Virus record (IMG/VR): IMGVR_UViG_3300033145_000694
Location: 1 to 39,312 of that record
Length of the DNA stretch: 39,312 nt
Source: a virus
Strand: one strand, 5' to 3'
Below the pieces are notes generated by a model that saw only the letters and a list, made by a program, of their open reading frames with translations, ran no database searches and was not told the DNA's origin. Shown here piece after piece: positions 1 through 7,522 of this stretch (its first letter is position 1; each line of letters opens with the position of its first letter). The position numbers and the translations under genes were made by a program.

Positions 1-1833
1 AGTTTTGCGAATAAAACAAAAAAGGTTAGAGCACAATTAAAGGATATGAGCGAAACAATAGGAAATGAATTATTGCCAATTATTACACCACTAGTAGAAA
101 AAGCGTCAGTTATGATAACCAAATTAGCTGAATGGGCTAATAAAAACAAGGAGCTTACGCGAAAGATAGTAATAGGAACCGCAGCTTTTGGCGCGTTGAT
201 GTTAGTTTTGGGACCGCTTTTATTGATACTTCCAGGATTGATAACAGCAATCGTTTTATTAAGAAAAGCGTTCTTTTTATTAAATGGGACACTTATAAAA
301 GTTGTGACAATGCTTAAATTAACTACGATTCATTTTTTGGCTTTAATAAAATCAATAAAATTGACGAGAATTGCTCTTGTTTCATCAATAGCGCCAATAG
401 CTTTAATAGTTGGAGCAATTATTCTTTTAATAAAACTTGTAAAACATCAAATAAAAACTTTCAATCAATTTGGAAAATCATTAGAATTTATAGCAAATTA
501 TCTTAAAAAAGGATTAGGGAAGATGCTTGGATATGTTTCAGGTAAAATAAAAAATCTAACAAAAGATATAGGCATATTGGTTAGAGCGTTAGGCAACGCA
601 GTTGAAGACTCGGCGATAACAAAACTAGGAGAGAAAATAGGAGCAAGTATAGAGTGGGGAATGGGGAAAGCTGGATTTGCCGTAGAAAGCACAATGAATG
701 ATATAGGATATATCACAGAAACAGCTTCAAATAAAATAAAAGAAGGAATGTCATCGGCAGGTAATTTTGTCGTAGAAAAATGGCAAGGGGTTAATAACTC
801 TGTTCTAGGGAGTACCGAAGAAATGCTTAATAGTATGGGAGAAACTACGGAAAAAATGATGGAAGAATTTGAAAACTCAATTAGCAAAGCAACAGAAAAA
901 TTAAGTGAAAGCGGGGGAAAAATACAAGATAATTTCAAAAAATATATTACTACAGTAAAAGATTTTAACACTGGAGTTAAAAATGAAATAGAAGCGACAA
1001 TCGGAAAAATAGCAGATTTGCAACAAAAATTAGTAGATGTTGAAAAAGATTATAATGAAAAAAGAAAAGACAATAATATGTCTTATGCTCAGGCATATTT
1101 AGATCAAGAAAATAAAATAAAAGATACAAAAGAAGAAATCGCAAACACAAGCGACATAAAAGATAAAAATAGATTACAGACAAAATTAGCAGAACAAATA
1201 TCAGTATTAGAGCAATTTTCAAATTTGGAAAAAACTTATCATACAGAGATAGAATTTTTACGTGCTGAAGCTTTAAAAAGTGAACTACAAAGACAAGTAG
1301 AAAAATTAAAGAAAAAAGAATGGCACGAAATGGCAGAATATCAAAAAGTAAAAGAAAAGATATTAGCGGAAATAACTGCTGAAACAAAAAAATATAAAGA
1401 CCTAAAAGCATTGCAAACAAAGGGACTAGAGGAATATGCTAAATATTTGGCAAGTAGTGAAAAAATGACAGCCGATTCAATAGATAAAGAAATAGCTAAA
1501 TATAATGAATTGGCAAAAGCGGTAGAAAAAGCTAGGCAAGCGCAATCAACTTATTCAGGATATAGTTTTTCAGTTCAAAATGTTGTTTCAGAATTACAAG
1601 GAGCAGGAAGAAAATTCAATGATTTTATTTCACGGCCGGGATCAGCGCCAGTTTCGTTTTCTCCTGATGATACAATTATCGGTGTGAAAAATCCTGAAAA
1701 ATTAGGCGGTCAAAATATAAATGTAGCATTCAATAATTTGTCTGTTCGTGATGATAGAGATATAGATAGAATACGAGATGTGATGGATGATTATTTCAGA
1801 ACTGTTATGGTAAATAATAAAATAACAGCATAA
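1..1833 (+). CDS. Tail tape measure protein, C-terminal part (5' end outside window)
   Basis: The frame is open from base 1, before the first ATG at 46, so this is the 3' part of a longer gene. The tape measure sets tail length and lies inside the tail tube. Visible in order are the family segment ending in KKVRAQLKDMSETIGNELLP (residues 7-26 of the open frame), two hydrophobic membrane-type stretches (about bases 170-290 and 350-440), then a long charged, lysine/glutamate-rich coiled coil (about 960-1450). The next gene starts 3 bases after the stop. Gene order (chaperones and tape measure N-terminus at the right end of the window, baseplate protein here) indicates the same gene as 38922-39312. 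The split product is about 740 residues in sight, within the usual tape measure range. Confidence 0.9.
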   Translation, partial: SFANKTKKVRAQLKDMSETIGNELLPIITPLVEKASVMITKLAEWANKNKELTRKIVIGTAAFGALMLVLGPLLLILPGLITAIVLLRKAFFLLNGTLIKVVTMLKLTTIHFLALIKSIKLTRIALVSSIAPIALIVGAIILLIKLVKHQIKTFNQFGKSLEFIANYLKKGLGKMLGYVSGKIKNLTKDIGILVRALGNAVEDSAITKLGEKIGASIEWGMGKAGFAVESTMNDIGYITETASNKIKEGMSSAGNFVVEKWQGVNNSVLGSTEEMLNSMGETTEKMMEEFENSISKATEKLSESGGKIQDNFKKYITTVKDFNTGVKNEIEATIGKIADLQQKLVDVEKDYNEKRKDNNMSYAQAYLDQENKIKDTKEEIANTSDIKDKNRLQTKLAEQISVLEQFSNLEKTYHTEIEFLRAEALKSELQRQVEKLKKKEWHEMAEYQKVKEKILAEITAETKKYKDLKALQTKGLEEYAKYLASSEKMTADSIDKEIAKYNELAKAVEKARQAQSTYSGYSFSVQNVVSELQGAGRKFNDFISRPGSAPVSFSPDDTIIGVKNPEKLGGQNINVAFNNLSVRDDRDIDRIRDVMDDYFRTVMVNNKITA

Positions 1834-1835
1834 AA

Positions 1836-3362
1836 ATGTTGACTTTAACAATAGGCGGAAGCAACTTTTTGCCACAATATCGGACAAATTCGGCTAAGAT
1901 AAAGGAAATTTTACAGAACAGAAGTAATACAGCAAATCTAGTAATAACAAAAAAATCAAGTCAATCAGCGCCACAAGAGGGCCAAGAGATAATTTTCAAA
2001 GACGGATCAAGGTTTTTATTCGCAGGTTTTATTTCAAGGATTAGTCCGGTTGAAATTGGAGAGGGGGAATTATTTATTTATAGAATTGAGGCAACTGATT
2101 ATACTTATGTTTTGCTAAATAAGAACGCGCAAAAATCTTATGAAAACCAAACTTTAAAATATATTGTAGAAGATCTAATTTCAACTTATGTTGATTCCGG
2201 ATATTCAATAACCACGACAAATGTTGATACCGGCCCGACAATAGATACTATCGCTTTTGATCATATCAATTTAAAAAAATGTTTTGAAAAGCTAGCAAAA
2301 CTAACAGGCTATGAATGGTATATTGATTTTGAAAAAGATATACATTTCAAAGACAAAGAAACAGAGCCAGCGCCGGAAGAAATAACAGACACATCAGATA
2401 ATTTTATAAATATCAGTATAAAATACGATACCGCGCAAGTTAGAAATTATGTAATAGTTCAAGGCGGAATAGAAGAAACAGCATCTTATTTTTCACAGAA
2501 GTTTTTGGGCGACGGAAAAGCAAGGGAATTTATATTGAGAGAAAAGCCAAGAGATATGGAATTTATAAAATTAAATACTGTTTCAAAGAATTTTGGAGTT
2601 GATCCCTTGGACGAAGAAACCGGAAACTATTTTATGTTTAATTTTCAGGAAAAATATATCAGAGTGATTGACGCTGAATCTGTGCCATCAGATACAGATG
2701 AAATTGAAGTAAGTTATAAATATGATGTGCCTGTTATAGTATTATTAAAAAGCGCTTCAAGCATTGAAACTATGAAAGATATTGAGGGAGGCGACGGCAT
2801 ACATTCATTTTCAATCGTTGACAATTCCATAAAATCAAAAGCGGAAGCAAGGCAAAGAGCATTGAAAGAATTATTAGAGTTTGCAAATCCTCTGGTTAAT
2901 GCTATATTTACTACAAGGACAGGATTATTAACTGCCGGATCATATTTTAAGCCCGGACAGGAACTAACAATAAACTTGCCATCTTGGAATATTAATACAG
3001 ATACAAAATATTTAATTCAAGAAGTAGAAACAACATTAGTTGAAGATGGCTCAAATATAGAGTATAATTATAAAATAAGGTTTGGCGGAAGATTATTAGA
3101 TATAATTGCATTGCTTGACGGAATTGCCGGGAAAAAAGATATTTTAAAAGACACAGAAGAAATTGACAGAATAGAAGGAATTTCAGAAGAATTATCAATC
3201 GCAGAAGTTATAACCCTTGACAGTAATTTACAATCAATATCAGAGAGTTTAAGCATTGCGGAAGTTATTGACGAAACAATAATAACCCCGCCATTCAAAT
3301 GGAGTCCTTATGCTATTAATCCAGACTTGGCAGCGAAATGGGACAAATTTGAGTGGAGCTGA
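1836..3362 (+). CDS. Baseplate hub / tail-tip protein
   Basis: A 508-residue protein directly after the tape measure, where siphoviruses encode the distal tail or hub proteins. The first about 100 residues look like the beta-rich start of baseplate hub proteins (a field of FAGFISRI, then an ATDYTYVL stretch). The middle carries alternating strands and the pattern NYVIVQGG seen in tail-tip proteins. Near the C-terminus a short unit with LSIAEVI occurs twice (about residues 450-475), followed by a tryptophan-rich end (WSPYAINPDLAAKWDKFEW). That tail resembles the ends of other phage hub proteins. It probably forms the central tip structure that contacts the cell. The family assignment is from position and style, not from a catalytic motif. 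Confidence 0.7.
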   Translation: MLTLTIGGSNFLPQYRTNSAKIKEILQNRSNTANLVITKKSSQSAPQEGQEIIFKDGSRFLFAGFISRISPVEIGEGELFIYRIEATDYTYVLLNKNAQKSYENQTLKYIVEDLISTYVDSGYSITTTNVDTGPTIDTIAFDHINLKKCFEKLAKLTGYEWYIDFEKDIHFKDKETEPAPEEITDTSDNFINISIKYDTAQVRNYVIVQGGIEETASYFSQKFLGDGKAREFILREKPRDMEFIKLNTVSKNFGVDPLDEETGNYFMFNFQEKYIRVIDAESVPSDTDEIEVSYKYDVPVIVLLKSASSIETMKDIEGGDGIHSFSIVDNSIKSKAEARQRALKELLEFANPLVNAIFTTRTGLLTAGSYFKPGQELTINLPSWNINTDTKYLIQEVETTLVEDGSNIEYNYKIRFGGRLLDIIALLDGIAGKKDILKDTEEIDRIEGISEELSIAEVITLDSNLQSISESLSIAEVIDETIITPPFKWSPYAINPDLAAKWDKFEWS

Positions 3363-3378
3363 TTTTTAAATTAAAACT

Positions 3379-3954
3379 ATGATCAAAATAAACAAATCAC
3401 AATTTTTAACAAAAGGACAACATCTTGCGAGCTTTTATGATATGCGAGATAAAAAAGCGATCGCCATTGAAAGAGAAATTGAAAATCATATCAGAAAACC
3501 GCACTGCGGAAATCATAGGAAAACCTATTTAGAAATGGTCGCAGAATTAAAGCGGCTATTTTTGGTCCGCGAATGTGTAGTTTATAATCTTATTGCAATT
3601 ACCGGTCGCGCTGTTATTGCTCAACGATTGGCAAACGATACGACACACACCGGAATTATAAACTATGGCGCGCTTGGATCATCAGCAACTGCTCCAACGA
3701 ACGGAGATACTACACTGACAGCAGAAGTTTTCAGAAAAGTTGTAGCGTCCGCGAGTGATACCGATAATGTTGCTTTTATAGATTTCTTTTATAGCAAATC
3801 AGACACCAACGGAACTTATGAAGAATTTGGAACTTTTATTGACGGAGCGGCCGGAGCAGATACCGGACAATTATTCACTCACGCTTTAACTGGCAGTTGG
3901 GTTAAGACAGCATCGGAATCCATGACCGTTGCATGCCAATATACCGTAACTTAA
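3379..3954 (+). CDS. Tail-tip or fibre accessory protein
   Basis: A 191-residue protein. The N-terminal 65 residues are charged and helical and contain a His/Cys cluster (KPHCGNH). The rest is beta-rich with the patterns GRAVIAQRLA, INYGALG and EFGTFIDG, which recur in phage structural proteins encoded next to baseplate genes. It lies 17 bases after the hub gene and is preceded by the A-rich leader AAAACTATG rather than a Shine-Dalgarno site. A role in the tail tip or as a fibre base is inferred from position. No enzymatic motif is visible. Confidence 0.55.
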   Translation: MIKINKSQFLTKGQHLASFYDMRDKKAIAIEREIENHIRKPHCGNHRKTYLEMVAELKRLFLVRECVVYNLIAITGRAVIAQRLANDTTHTGIINYGALGSSATAPTNGDTTLTAEVFRKVVASASDTDNVAFIDFFYSKSDTNGTYEEFGTFIDGAAGADTGQLFTHALTGSWVKTASESMTVACQYTVT

Positions 3955-3958
3955 AAAA

Positions 3959-4168
3959 ATGAAAGAAACAATAAAAATAGGATTTACTTTTGAATACGAT
4001 CAGGAAGAAAATGATAATATGCCTGCAAGGATTTTCTTATTTCAAATGCTCAATCGTTTAGATTACGAATATCCGGTAAAAGAAATTGAATTTAAAGGCA
4101 AAAAATTAGAGATAAAAAACAAAGACGATATAAAAAATATAAAACTTAAAAAATCTAACTCAATATAA
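3959..4168 (+). CDS. Small hypothetical protein
   Basis: A 69-residue charged protein of unknown function, four bases after the preceding gene and presumably co-transcribed with the tail genes. It contains EFDYDQ-like acidic stretches and a lysine-rich C-terminus. Its last codons and stop lie in the first copy of a 31-bp tandem duplication, so its end was set or altered by that event. Confidence 0.5.
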   Translation: MKETIKIGFTFEYDQEENDNMPARIFLFQMLNRLDYEYPVKEIEFKGKKLEIKNKDDIKNIKLKKSNSI

Positions 4169-4203
4169 TGGCAAACTTAAAAAATCTAACTCAATATAAT
4201 GGC
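4142..4203 (+). repeat. 31-bp perfect tandem duplication across a gene junction
   Basis: A unit of 31 bases is present twice head to tail. It contains the end and TAA stop of the upstream gene and the ATG of the downstream gene. The unit is not a multiple of three, so the first ATG (4168) opens only a 26-codon decoy frame, while the second ATG (4199) starts the real gene. Confidence 0.9.
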
Positions 4204-4909
4204 AGAGAATACAGGGCTATTGTCAGCAGATGTAAGTGCAGGAGATGACGCAAATGCCTCACAATATAATAATTTAAGAGCAGACACCAAGAAAATGCGA
4301 CAGGAAGAAATGACAGCTGGCGCAACAATAAATGGCGCGACTTTGCCTGTGCCTGTTTATCAAAATACGACTGATAACGAAGTTTACGCTTGTGATGCCG
4401 ATGATACAGACAAATTAAACTTTCTAGGCTTTGCCATTACAGACGCAATTGATGCTGGAGCTATTATAGTTCAGCACACAGGAATAGTCGGAGGCTTCAC
4501 TGGACTTGATGAAGGAGAAAAATATTATGTTCAGGACACAGCAGGAACGATTGGGAAAACGCCTGGGACTTATGCTATTTTAGTTGGTGTTGCTATAAGT
4601 GCTACAGAATTGTTGATAGATAAAAAAAAATATTTTCATTCTTATGAAGTTAAAGCTGTAAATACAGAATATCAAGCATTTACCGACGGTTTCATAGTTG
4701 CAAGTTTGAATAATATGCCAAATGATACAGCTGGAACTTTTGATATAACTGTTGGTAGTGCTAGTCCTCCAACTAATATAGTATGTAGTCAGTATACTTC
4801 CACAAATATAAAAGGAAGTTTAACCTTTCCGATTAAGCGTGGTTGGTATTGGAAAGTAAATTCTTCAGGAACTGCTACGCCAGATGTATATTTTATACCA
4901 GCTAATTAA
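4199..4909 (+). CDS. Fibre or tail-tip decoration protein
   Basis: A 236-residue beta-rich, low-charge protein with many Thr, Gly, Ala and Asn residues. The start MAENTGLLSADVSAGDDA and the following 'ATINGATLPVPVY' stretch are typical of phage fibre or appendage proteins that carry a repetitive beta region. The C-terminal part (about residues 155-236) looks like a separate beta-sandwich. It is the last structural gene before the lysis cassette. The start at 4199 is chosen because the earlier duplicated ATG at 4168 is out of frame. Function is inferred from composition and place. Confidence 0.55.
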   Translation: MAENTGLLSADVSAGDDANASQYNNLRADTKKMRQEEMTAGATINGATLPVPVYQNTTDNEVYACDADDTDKLNFLGFAITDAIDAGAIIVQHTGIVGGFTGLDEGEKYYVQDTAGTIGKTPGTYAILVGVAISATELLIDKKKYFHSYEVKAVNTEYQAFTDGFIVASLNNMPNDTAGTFDITVGSASPPTNIVCSQYTSTNIKGSLTFPIKRGWYWKVNSSGTATPDVYFIPAN

Positions 4910-4959
4910 AAATCAAAAAATAACCATATGCAAAATACAAATATAATAATTAAAAACCT

Positions 4960-5385
4960 ATGATAGAAACATACATAAAACAAAAGATACTACTTGCCTT
5001 ATTTCCAACTGGCGTATTTATAATTACTGATATGCACAGAGAAATACTAGCGATAGTTTTATGGCTCTTGATCATTGATACAATTTTAGGCGTAATAGTC
5101 GCCATTAAAAAAAAGAGATTATGCTCTTATAAACTAGTCAAAGCAATTCACAAATTTATAATCTATATGTTCGCTCTTTCAACTGCGTATCTTGTAAGTA
5201 GTTTAGAATTGCCGTTACTGCATTATTTTTATTACTATGTCGGATCTTTTATAGCAATCACGGAAGCTGTCAGTAATTTTGAAAAACTGGCTTTACTTGG
5301 CTTTCAACTCCCAAAACAATTATTAGCAAGATTAAACATTGATTTTAAAGATAATAACATTGAAAAGATTTTATCAAAGAAGTAG
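4960..5385 (+). CDS. Phage holin, toxin-secretion/lysis family
   Basis: A 141-residue membrane protein with about three hydrophobic helices (residues 7-24, 27-48 and 64-100). Between them lies the KKKRLCSYKLVKAIHKF basic loop characteristic of the phage_holin_4 (TcdE/Cph1-type) family. A final amphipathic C-terminus ends in lysines. Length is normal for the family. Holins collect in the inner membrane and open it at a set time to release lytic enzymes. It opens the lysis cassette, and its TAG stop forms the first bases of the RNA helix at 5383. Confidence 0.85.
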   Translation: MIETYIKQKILLALFPTGVFIITDMHREILAIVLWLLIIDTILGVIVAIKKKRLCSYKLVKAIHKFIIYMFALSTAYLVSSLELPLLHYFYYYVGSFIAITEAVSNFEKLALLGFQLPKQLLARLNIDFKDNNIEKILSKK

Positions 5386-5465
5386 GCTGAATTGGGGATA
5401 CACCTCCTTTCCCCTTTTTGGAGCCAAGCAAGAGATAGATCTTCTTGGCTTCCCAATCCAGCCTA
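5383..5465 (+). ncRNA. Candidate structured RNA A with SD-switching potential
   Basis: Bases 5383-5396 pair with 5452-5465 (14 bp, one A/C mismatch). Inside, 5422-5433 pairs with 5440-5450 as an 11-bp stem with one bulged C and a 6-base loop. Just 3' of the closing helix, CCTAT and ATAGG (5462-5474) can form a hairpin that would cover the AGGGAG Shine-Dalgarno site (5472-5477) of the small gene at 5485. The closing helix and this hairpin use the same CCTA, so they exclude each other. The loop holds CACCTCCTTTC, identical to the 3' end of many 16S rRNAs. No known class was recognised. Confidence 0.5.
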
Positions 5466-5484
5466 TTTTATAGGGAGTGATAAA

Positions 5485-5565
5485 ATGAGATACATAGCAA
5501 AAATAAAAAGATTCGCAATGCGAACACAAAAACAAATAAACAGATACAATCGCAGGAATGATTGA
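5485..5565 (+). CDS. Small basic peptide (26 aa)
   Basis: A short frame with one of the few good Shine-Dalgarno sites in the window (AGGGAG, 7 bases before the ATG). The product is very basic (9 Arg/Lys of 26) and has no recognised domain. Its TGA is followed after one base by the ATG of the next small gene, so the two are likely translationally coupled. Its ribosome site may be controlled by the RNA structure immediately upstream. Confidence 0.45.
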   Translation: MRYIAKIKRFAMRTQKQINRYNRRND

Positions 5566-5566
5566 G

Positions 5567-5719
5567 ATGGGTAACGGAGAATTAATATACCAGAATGATT
5601 TCTGGGGCCTAAAGTGTGAAAATCCAGGAATGTGCGGTAAACAACAAATTGATCCGCAAACCTGCATATATTGCACCAACGCAAGAAAAATTCCCGGAAA
5701 GCTGGGAACATTGAGATAG
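5567..5719 (+). CDS. Small four-cysteine (zinc-binding) protein (50 aa)
   Basis: A 50-residue frame starting one base after the stop of the preceding peptide. Four cysteines occur as C-x5-C (KCENPGMCG) and C-x2-C (CIYC), a pattern that suggests a small zinc knuckle. A terminator-like hairpin begins at its TAG stop, which supports it as the last gene of a short unit. The function is unknown. A nucleic-acid or protein contact role would be usual for such knuckles. Confidence 0.5.
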   Translation: MGNGELIYQNDFWGLKCENPGMCGKQQIDPQTCIYCTNARKIPGKLGTLR

Positions 5720-5744
5720 GGGGTTGCTAAAAATCCCCTTTTAT
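5719..5744 (+). terminator. Rho-independent terminator
   Basis: Four to five G (5719-5723) pair with CCCC (5735-5738) around a loop of about 11 bases, followed by TTTTATTT. The stem is short but the U-run is clear, and it sits right at the end of the small-gene pair. Confidence 0.55.
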
Positions 5745-5792
5745 TTCTAAAATAAAATTATAAAAATAATAGAACCGCCATTTCTAGAATTG

Positions 5793-5858
5793 ATGATTAT
5801 GACATTTTCAGTTATATTACTTGCTATGATTTGTGCTTATTTTTATCCGATAAAATAA
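5793..5858 (+). CDS. Possible membrane micropeptide (21 aa)
   Basis: A 21-codon frame encoding essentially one hydrophobic helix (VILLAMICAYFY core). Location inside the lysis cassette, five bases before another one-helix peptide gene, makes a holin or antiholin accessory role possible. It is too short to be certain. Confidence 0.25.
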   Translation: MIMTFSVILLAMICAYFYPIK

Positions 5859-5862
5859 AACT

Positions 5863-5961
5863 ATGGATAATTGGGAGAAAGAAGACAGAAAACAAATATT
5901 TATAATATTACTTCTCTTTTTAGTAATATTAGTTTGTGTAATTATTAATACAATTTTATGA
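5863..5961 (+). CDS. One-helix membrane peptide (32 aa)
   Basis: The frame has the recurrent AAAACTATG leader and overlaps the next gene by ATGA. The product has a charged N-terminus (WEKEDRK) and one strong membrane helix (about residues 12-28). The overlap with the peptidase gene and the A-rich leader support translation. It may assist the holin or hold the peptidase at the membrane. No family was recognised. Confidence 0.5.
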   Translation: MDNWEKEDRKQIFIILLLFLVILVCVIINTIL

Positions 5962-6902
5962 ATATTGAACAATTTGGAAAAGGATGTTTTCCTGACACTC
6001 CCGATGATAGAGATTATATCATTGAGAATATTTTAGGATGGCCAGAACCCTTTAATTGGGATAAAGGTTTTGACATTGAAGAAAAAGTCGGAATGATAAA
6101 AGTTGAATCACAAGGAAAGTCGTTGTCGTGTGTCGGTCAAGCGTGGAGTTATTACGCTCAAATTTTAGAAATGATAGAAACAGGAGCATTTACAGATTTG
6201 TCCGCTAAAGACATTTATTCAAGAATATTCTTTGAGGGAGGCGGCGCAACCTTACGAGATGGGGCAAAACTGCTTAAAAGCAGAGGTGTAGCGAAAGAAA
6301 CGAGTAATCCGTCATATATGAACGGAAAGCCTCCCACAGAGGCATTTATGAGAGAATTAATAGGTGGAAATGAAAACGAAGCTAAAAAATTCGCTGTTAA
6401 AAGCTTTGCGACCACTACTCATAACAGTATAGACTATATGGCTTCCTATATTCGCGATCATCACGGTTTAGTTTCTGGAGTTATTGGAGATAATGACGGG
6501 TGGAGAATTGGCAGAGATGGAATGGTTCTGCCTCCGACATCAAAGGACTGGGGACACGCTCTTTATTTTGGAAAAGCCAAATTGATAAACGGAGAAAAGT
6601 GTTTAGGATTTATAAATTCTTGGAGCGACGAGTGGGGCAATTATGGTTGGGGCTGGCTTAAGGCAAATTATTTTGGCTCATTATTCGGGCTTTGGACTTT
6701 AATAGATTTACCAAATAACAATAAAAAAATGGAACTAATAAAAGAAAAAGACAGACCAGAAACTTACGCTGTAATAAATGGAAAACATTATTACATTAAA
6801 AGAAAAGCCTTTGACGATTTTTTAGCAGAAGGACTTGTGAAGTGGGAAGACATAAAAGAAACTAATCAAAAAATAGCTATAGATGGAGTTATAGCTGGAT
6901 AA
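5958..6902 (+). CDS. Papain-like (C1) cysteine peptidase, probable lysin
   Basis: A 314-residue protein with the papain catalytic layout: Gln52 six residues before Cys58 (QGKSLSCVGQAWSYY), as in papain Gln19/Cys25. His200 (WGHALYFG) and Asn220 (GFINSWSDEWGNYGWGW) complete the set. There is no signal peptide and no long propeptide. After about residue 257 follows a separate small C-terminal domain containing ETYAVINGKHYYI, which resembles short wall- or surface-binding repeats. Placement between a holin and other lysis genes suggests cleavage of peptide cross-links or surface protein at lysis, with release through the holin. Processing of virion proteins is the alternative. Use of a C1 peptidase in this position is uncommon. 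Confidence 0.8.
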   Translation: MNIEQFGKGCFPDTPDDRDYIIENILGWPEPFNWDKGFDIEEKVGMIKVESQGKSLSCVGQAWSYYAQILEMIETGAFTDLSAKDIYSRIFFEGGGATLRDGAKLLKSRGVAKETSNPSYMNGKPPTEAFMRELIGGNENEAKKFAVKSFATTTHNSIDYMASYIRDHHGLVSGVIGDNDGWRIGRDGMVLPPTSKDWGHALYFGKAKLINGEKCLGFINSWSDEWGNYGWGWLKANYFGSLFGLWTLIDLPNNNKKMELIKEKDRPETYAVINGKHYYIKRKAFDDFLAEGLVKWEDIKETNQKIAIDGVIAG

Positions 6903-6911
6903 GATAAATAA

Positions 6912-7337
6912 ATGAAAAATAAAGAAGAGAAAATTCCTTGGTATACAAATTCATCACAGCTACCAGTTGGATATACAGATGATTTATTTGAAGCATTAGA
7001 ATTACAAGAACCATTACAGACCAAATATACTGGAGGAACGGTTCATCACATTTTTTTAGGAGAAAGATTACCAAGCGGGAAAGAAGCAAAAATGCTTATT
7101 AAAAAAGCCTTTGAAAAAAGTAAAATGCCTTATATGTCTATCTCTCCGACTTTTAGTGTATGTCCCAACCATAAATATATTTCAGGAGAACACTTTGAAT
7201 GTCCTAAATGTGGAGAAAAATGCTTAGTATATGCAAGAGTTGTTGGATATTTAAGACCAGTTCAACAATGGAATGTTGGGAAAACTGCAGAATACAAAGC
7301 CAGAAAAGTGTTCAAACATAAAGTTAAGGTAAAATAA
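6912..7337 (+). CDS. Stand-alone C-terminal glycyl-radical domain of anaerobic ribonucleotide reductase (NrdD)
   Basis: A 141-residue protein that aligns by eye with only the last about 130 residues of class III (NrdD) reductases of the archaeal/Thermotoga type. Markers are PWYTNSSQLPVGYTDD (9-24), LQTKYTGGTVHHIFLGE (35-51), the zinc-site region C84-x2-H87 and C97-x2-C100, and the radical motif RVVGYLRPVQQWNVGK (109-124) with Gly112 as the radical residue. Full NrdD proteins are about 600-700 residues. The barrel with the substrate thiyl cysteine is absent, and no activase (NrdG) is seen in the window. It starts with its own ATG nine bases after the peptidase stop. It could act like GrcA/YfiD, replacing an oxygen-cut radical domain in the host enzyme. 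That role is inference; the homology is clear. Confidence 0.88.
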   Translation: MKNKEEKIPWYTNSSQLPVGYTDDLFEALELQEPLQTKYTGGTVHHIFLGERLPSGKEAKMLIKKAFEKSKMPYMSISPTFSVCPNHKYISGEHFECPKCGEKCLVYARVVGYLRPVQQWNVGKTAEYKARKVFKHKVKVK

Positions 7338-7341
7338 GTTT

Positions 7342-7428
7342 ATGAACTTAAAAATACTAAAACAGATCAAGCCAAATTTTAAAACTATAAAGAGAATGTG
7401 GCGGAGAATACTTTTATTTTTAAAATAA
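7342..7428 (+). CDS. Possible basic peptide (28 aa)
   Basis: A short frame five bases after the NrdD-domain gene, encoding a basic amphipathic peptide (10 Lys/Arg) with a hydrophobic end. There is no clear ribosome binding site. It may be a membrane-active lysis accessory or non-coding. Confidence 0.25.
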   Translation: MNLKILKQIKPNFKTIKRMWRRILLFLK

Positions 7429-7459
7429 ATATCTGTGTGTTCTATCAATTTTACAAGGA

Positions 7460-7522
7460 ATGATATTTATGATAATAATTTTAGTTGTGTTTAATTTAAT
7501 TAGCTTAATAAAAAAATCATGA
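7460..7522 (+). CDS. Possible membrane micropeptide (17-20 aa)
   Basis: A frame with AAGGA eight bases before the second ATG (7469), so 7469 may be the true start (17 residues). It ends in an ATGA overlap with the next gene. The product is one hydrophobic helix with a KKS end. The overlap and ribosome site are the support; length is the doubt. Confidence 0.3.
   Translation: MIFMIIILVVFNLISLIKKS

Noticed and set aside
498-1420. Open frames on the - strand inside the tape measure gene
   Set aside because: They have coil and Leu/Phe-rich low-complexity composition, lie fully inside a strongly supported + gene and show no start signal; they are mirror frames.
5374-5711. Two - strand frames of about 100 and 82 codons across the RNA A region
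   Set aside because: The + strand has a structured RNA and two short coupled genes with a ribosome site; the - frames have no recognisable product or start signal and overlap each other.
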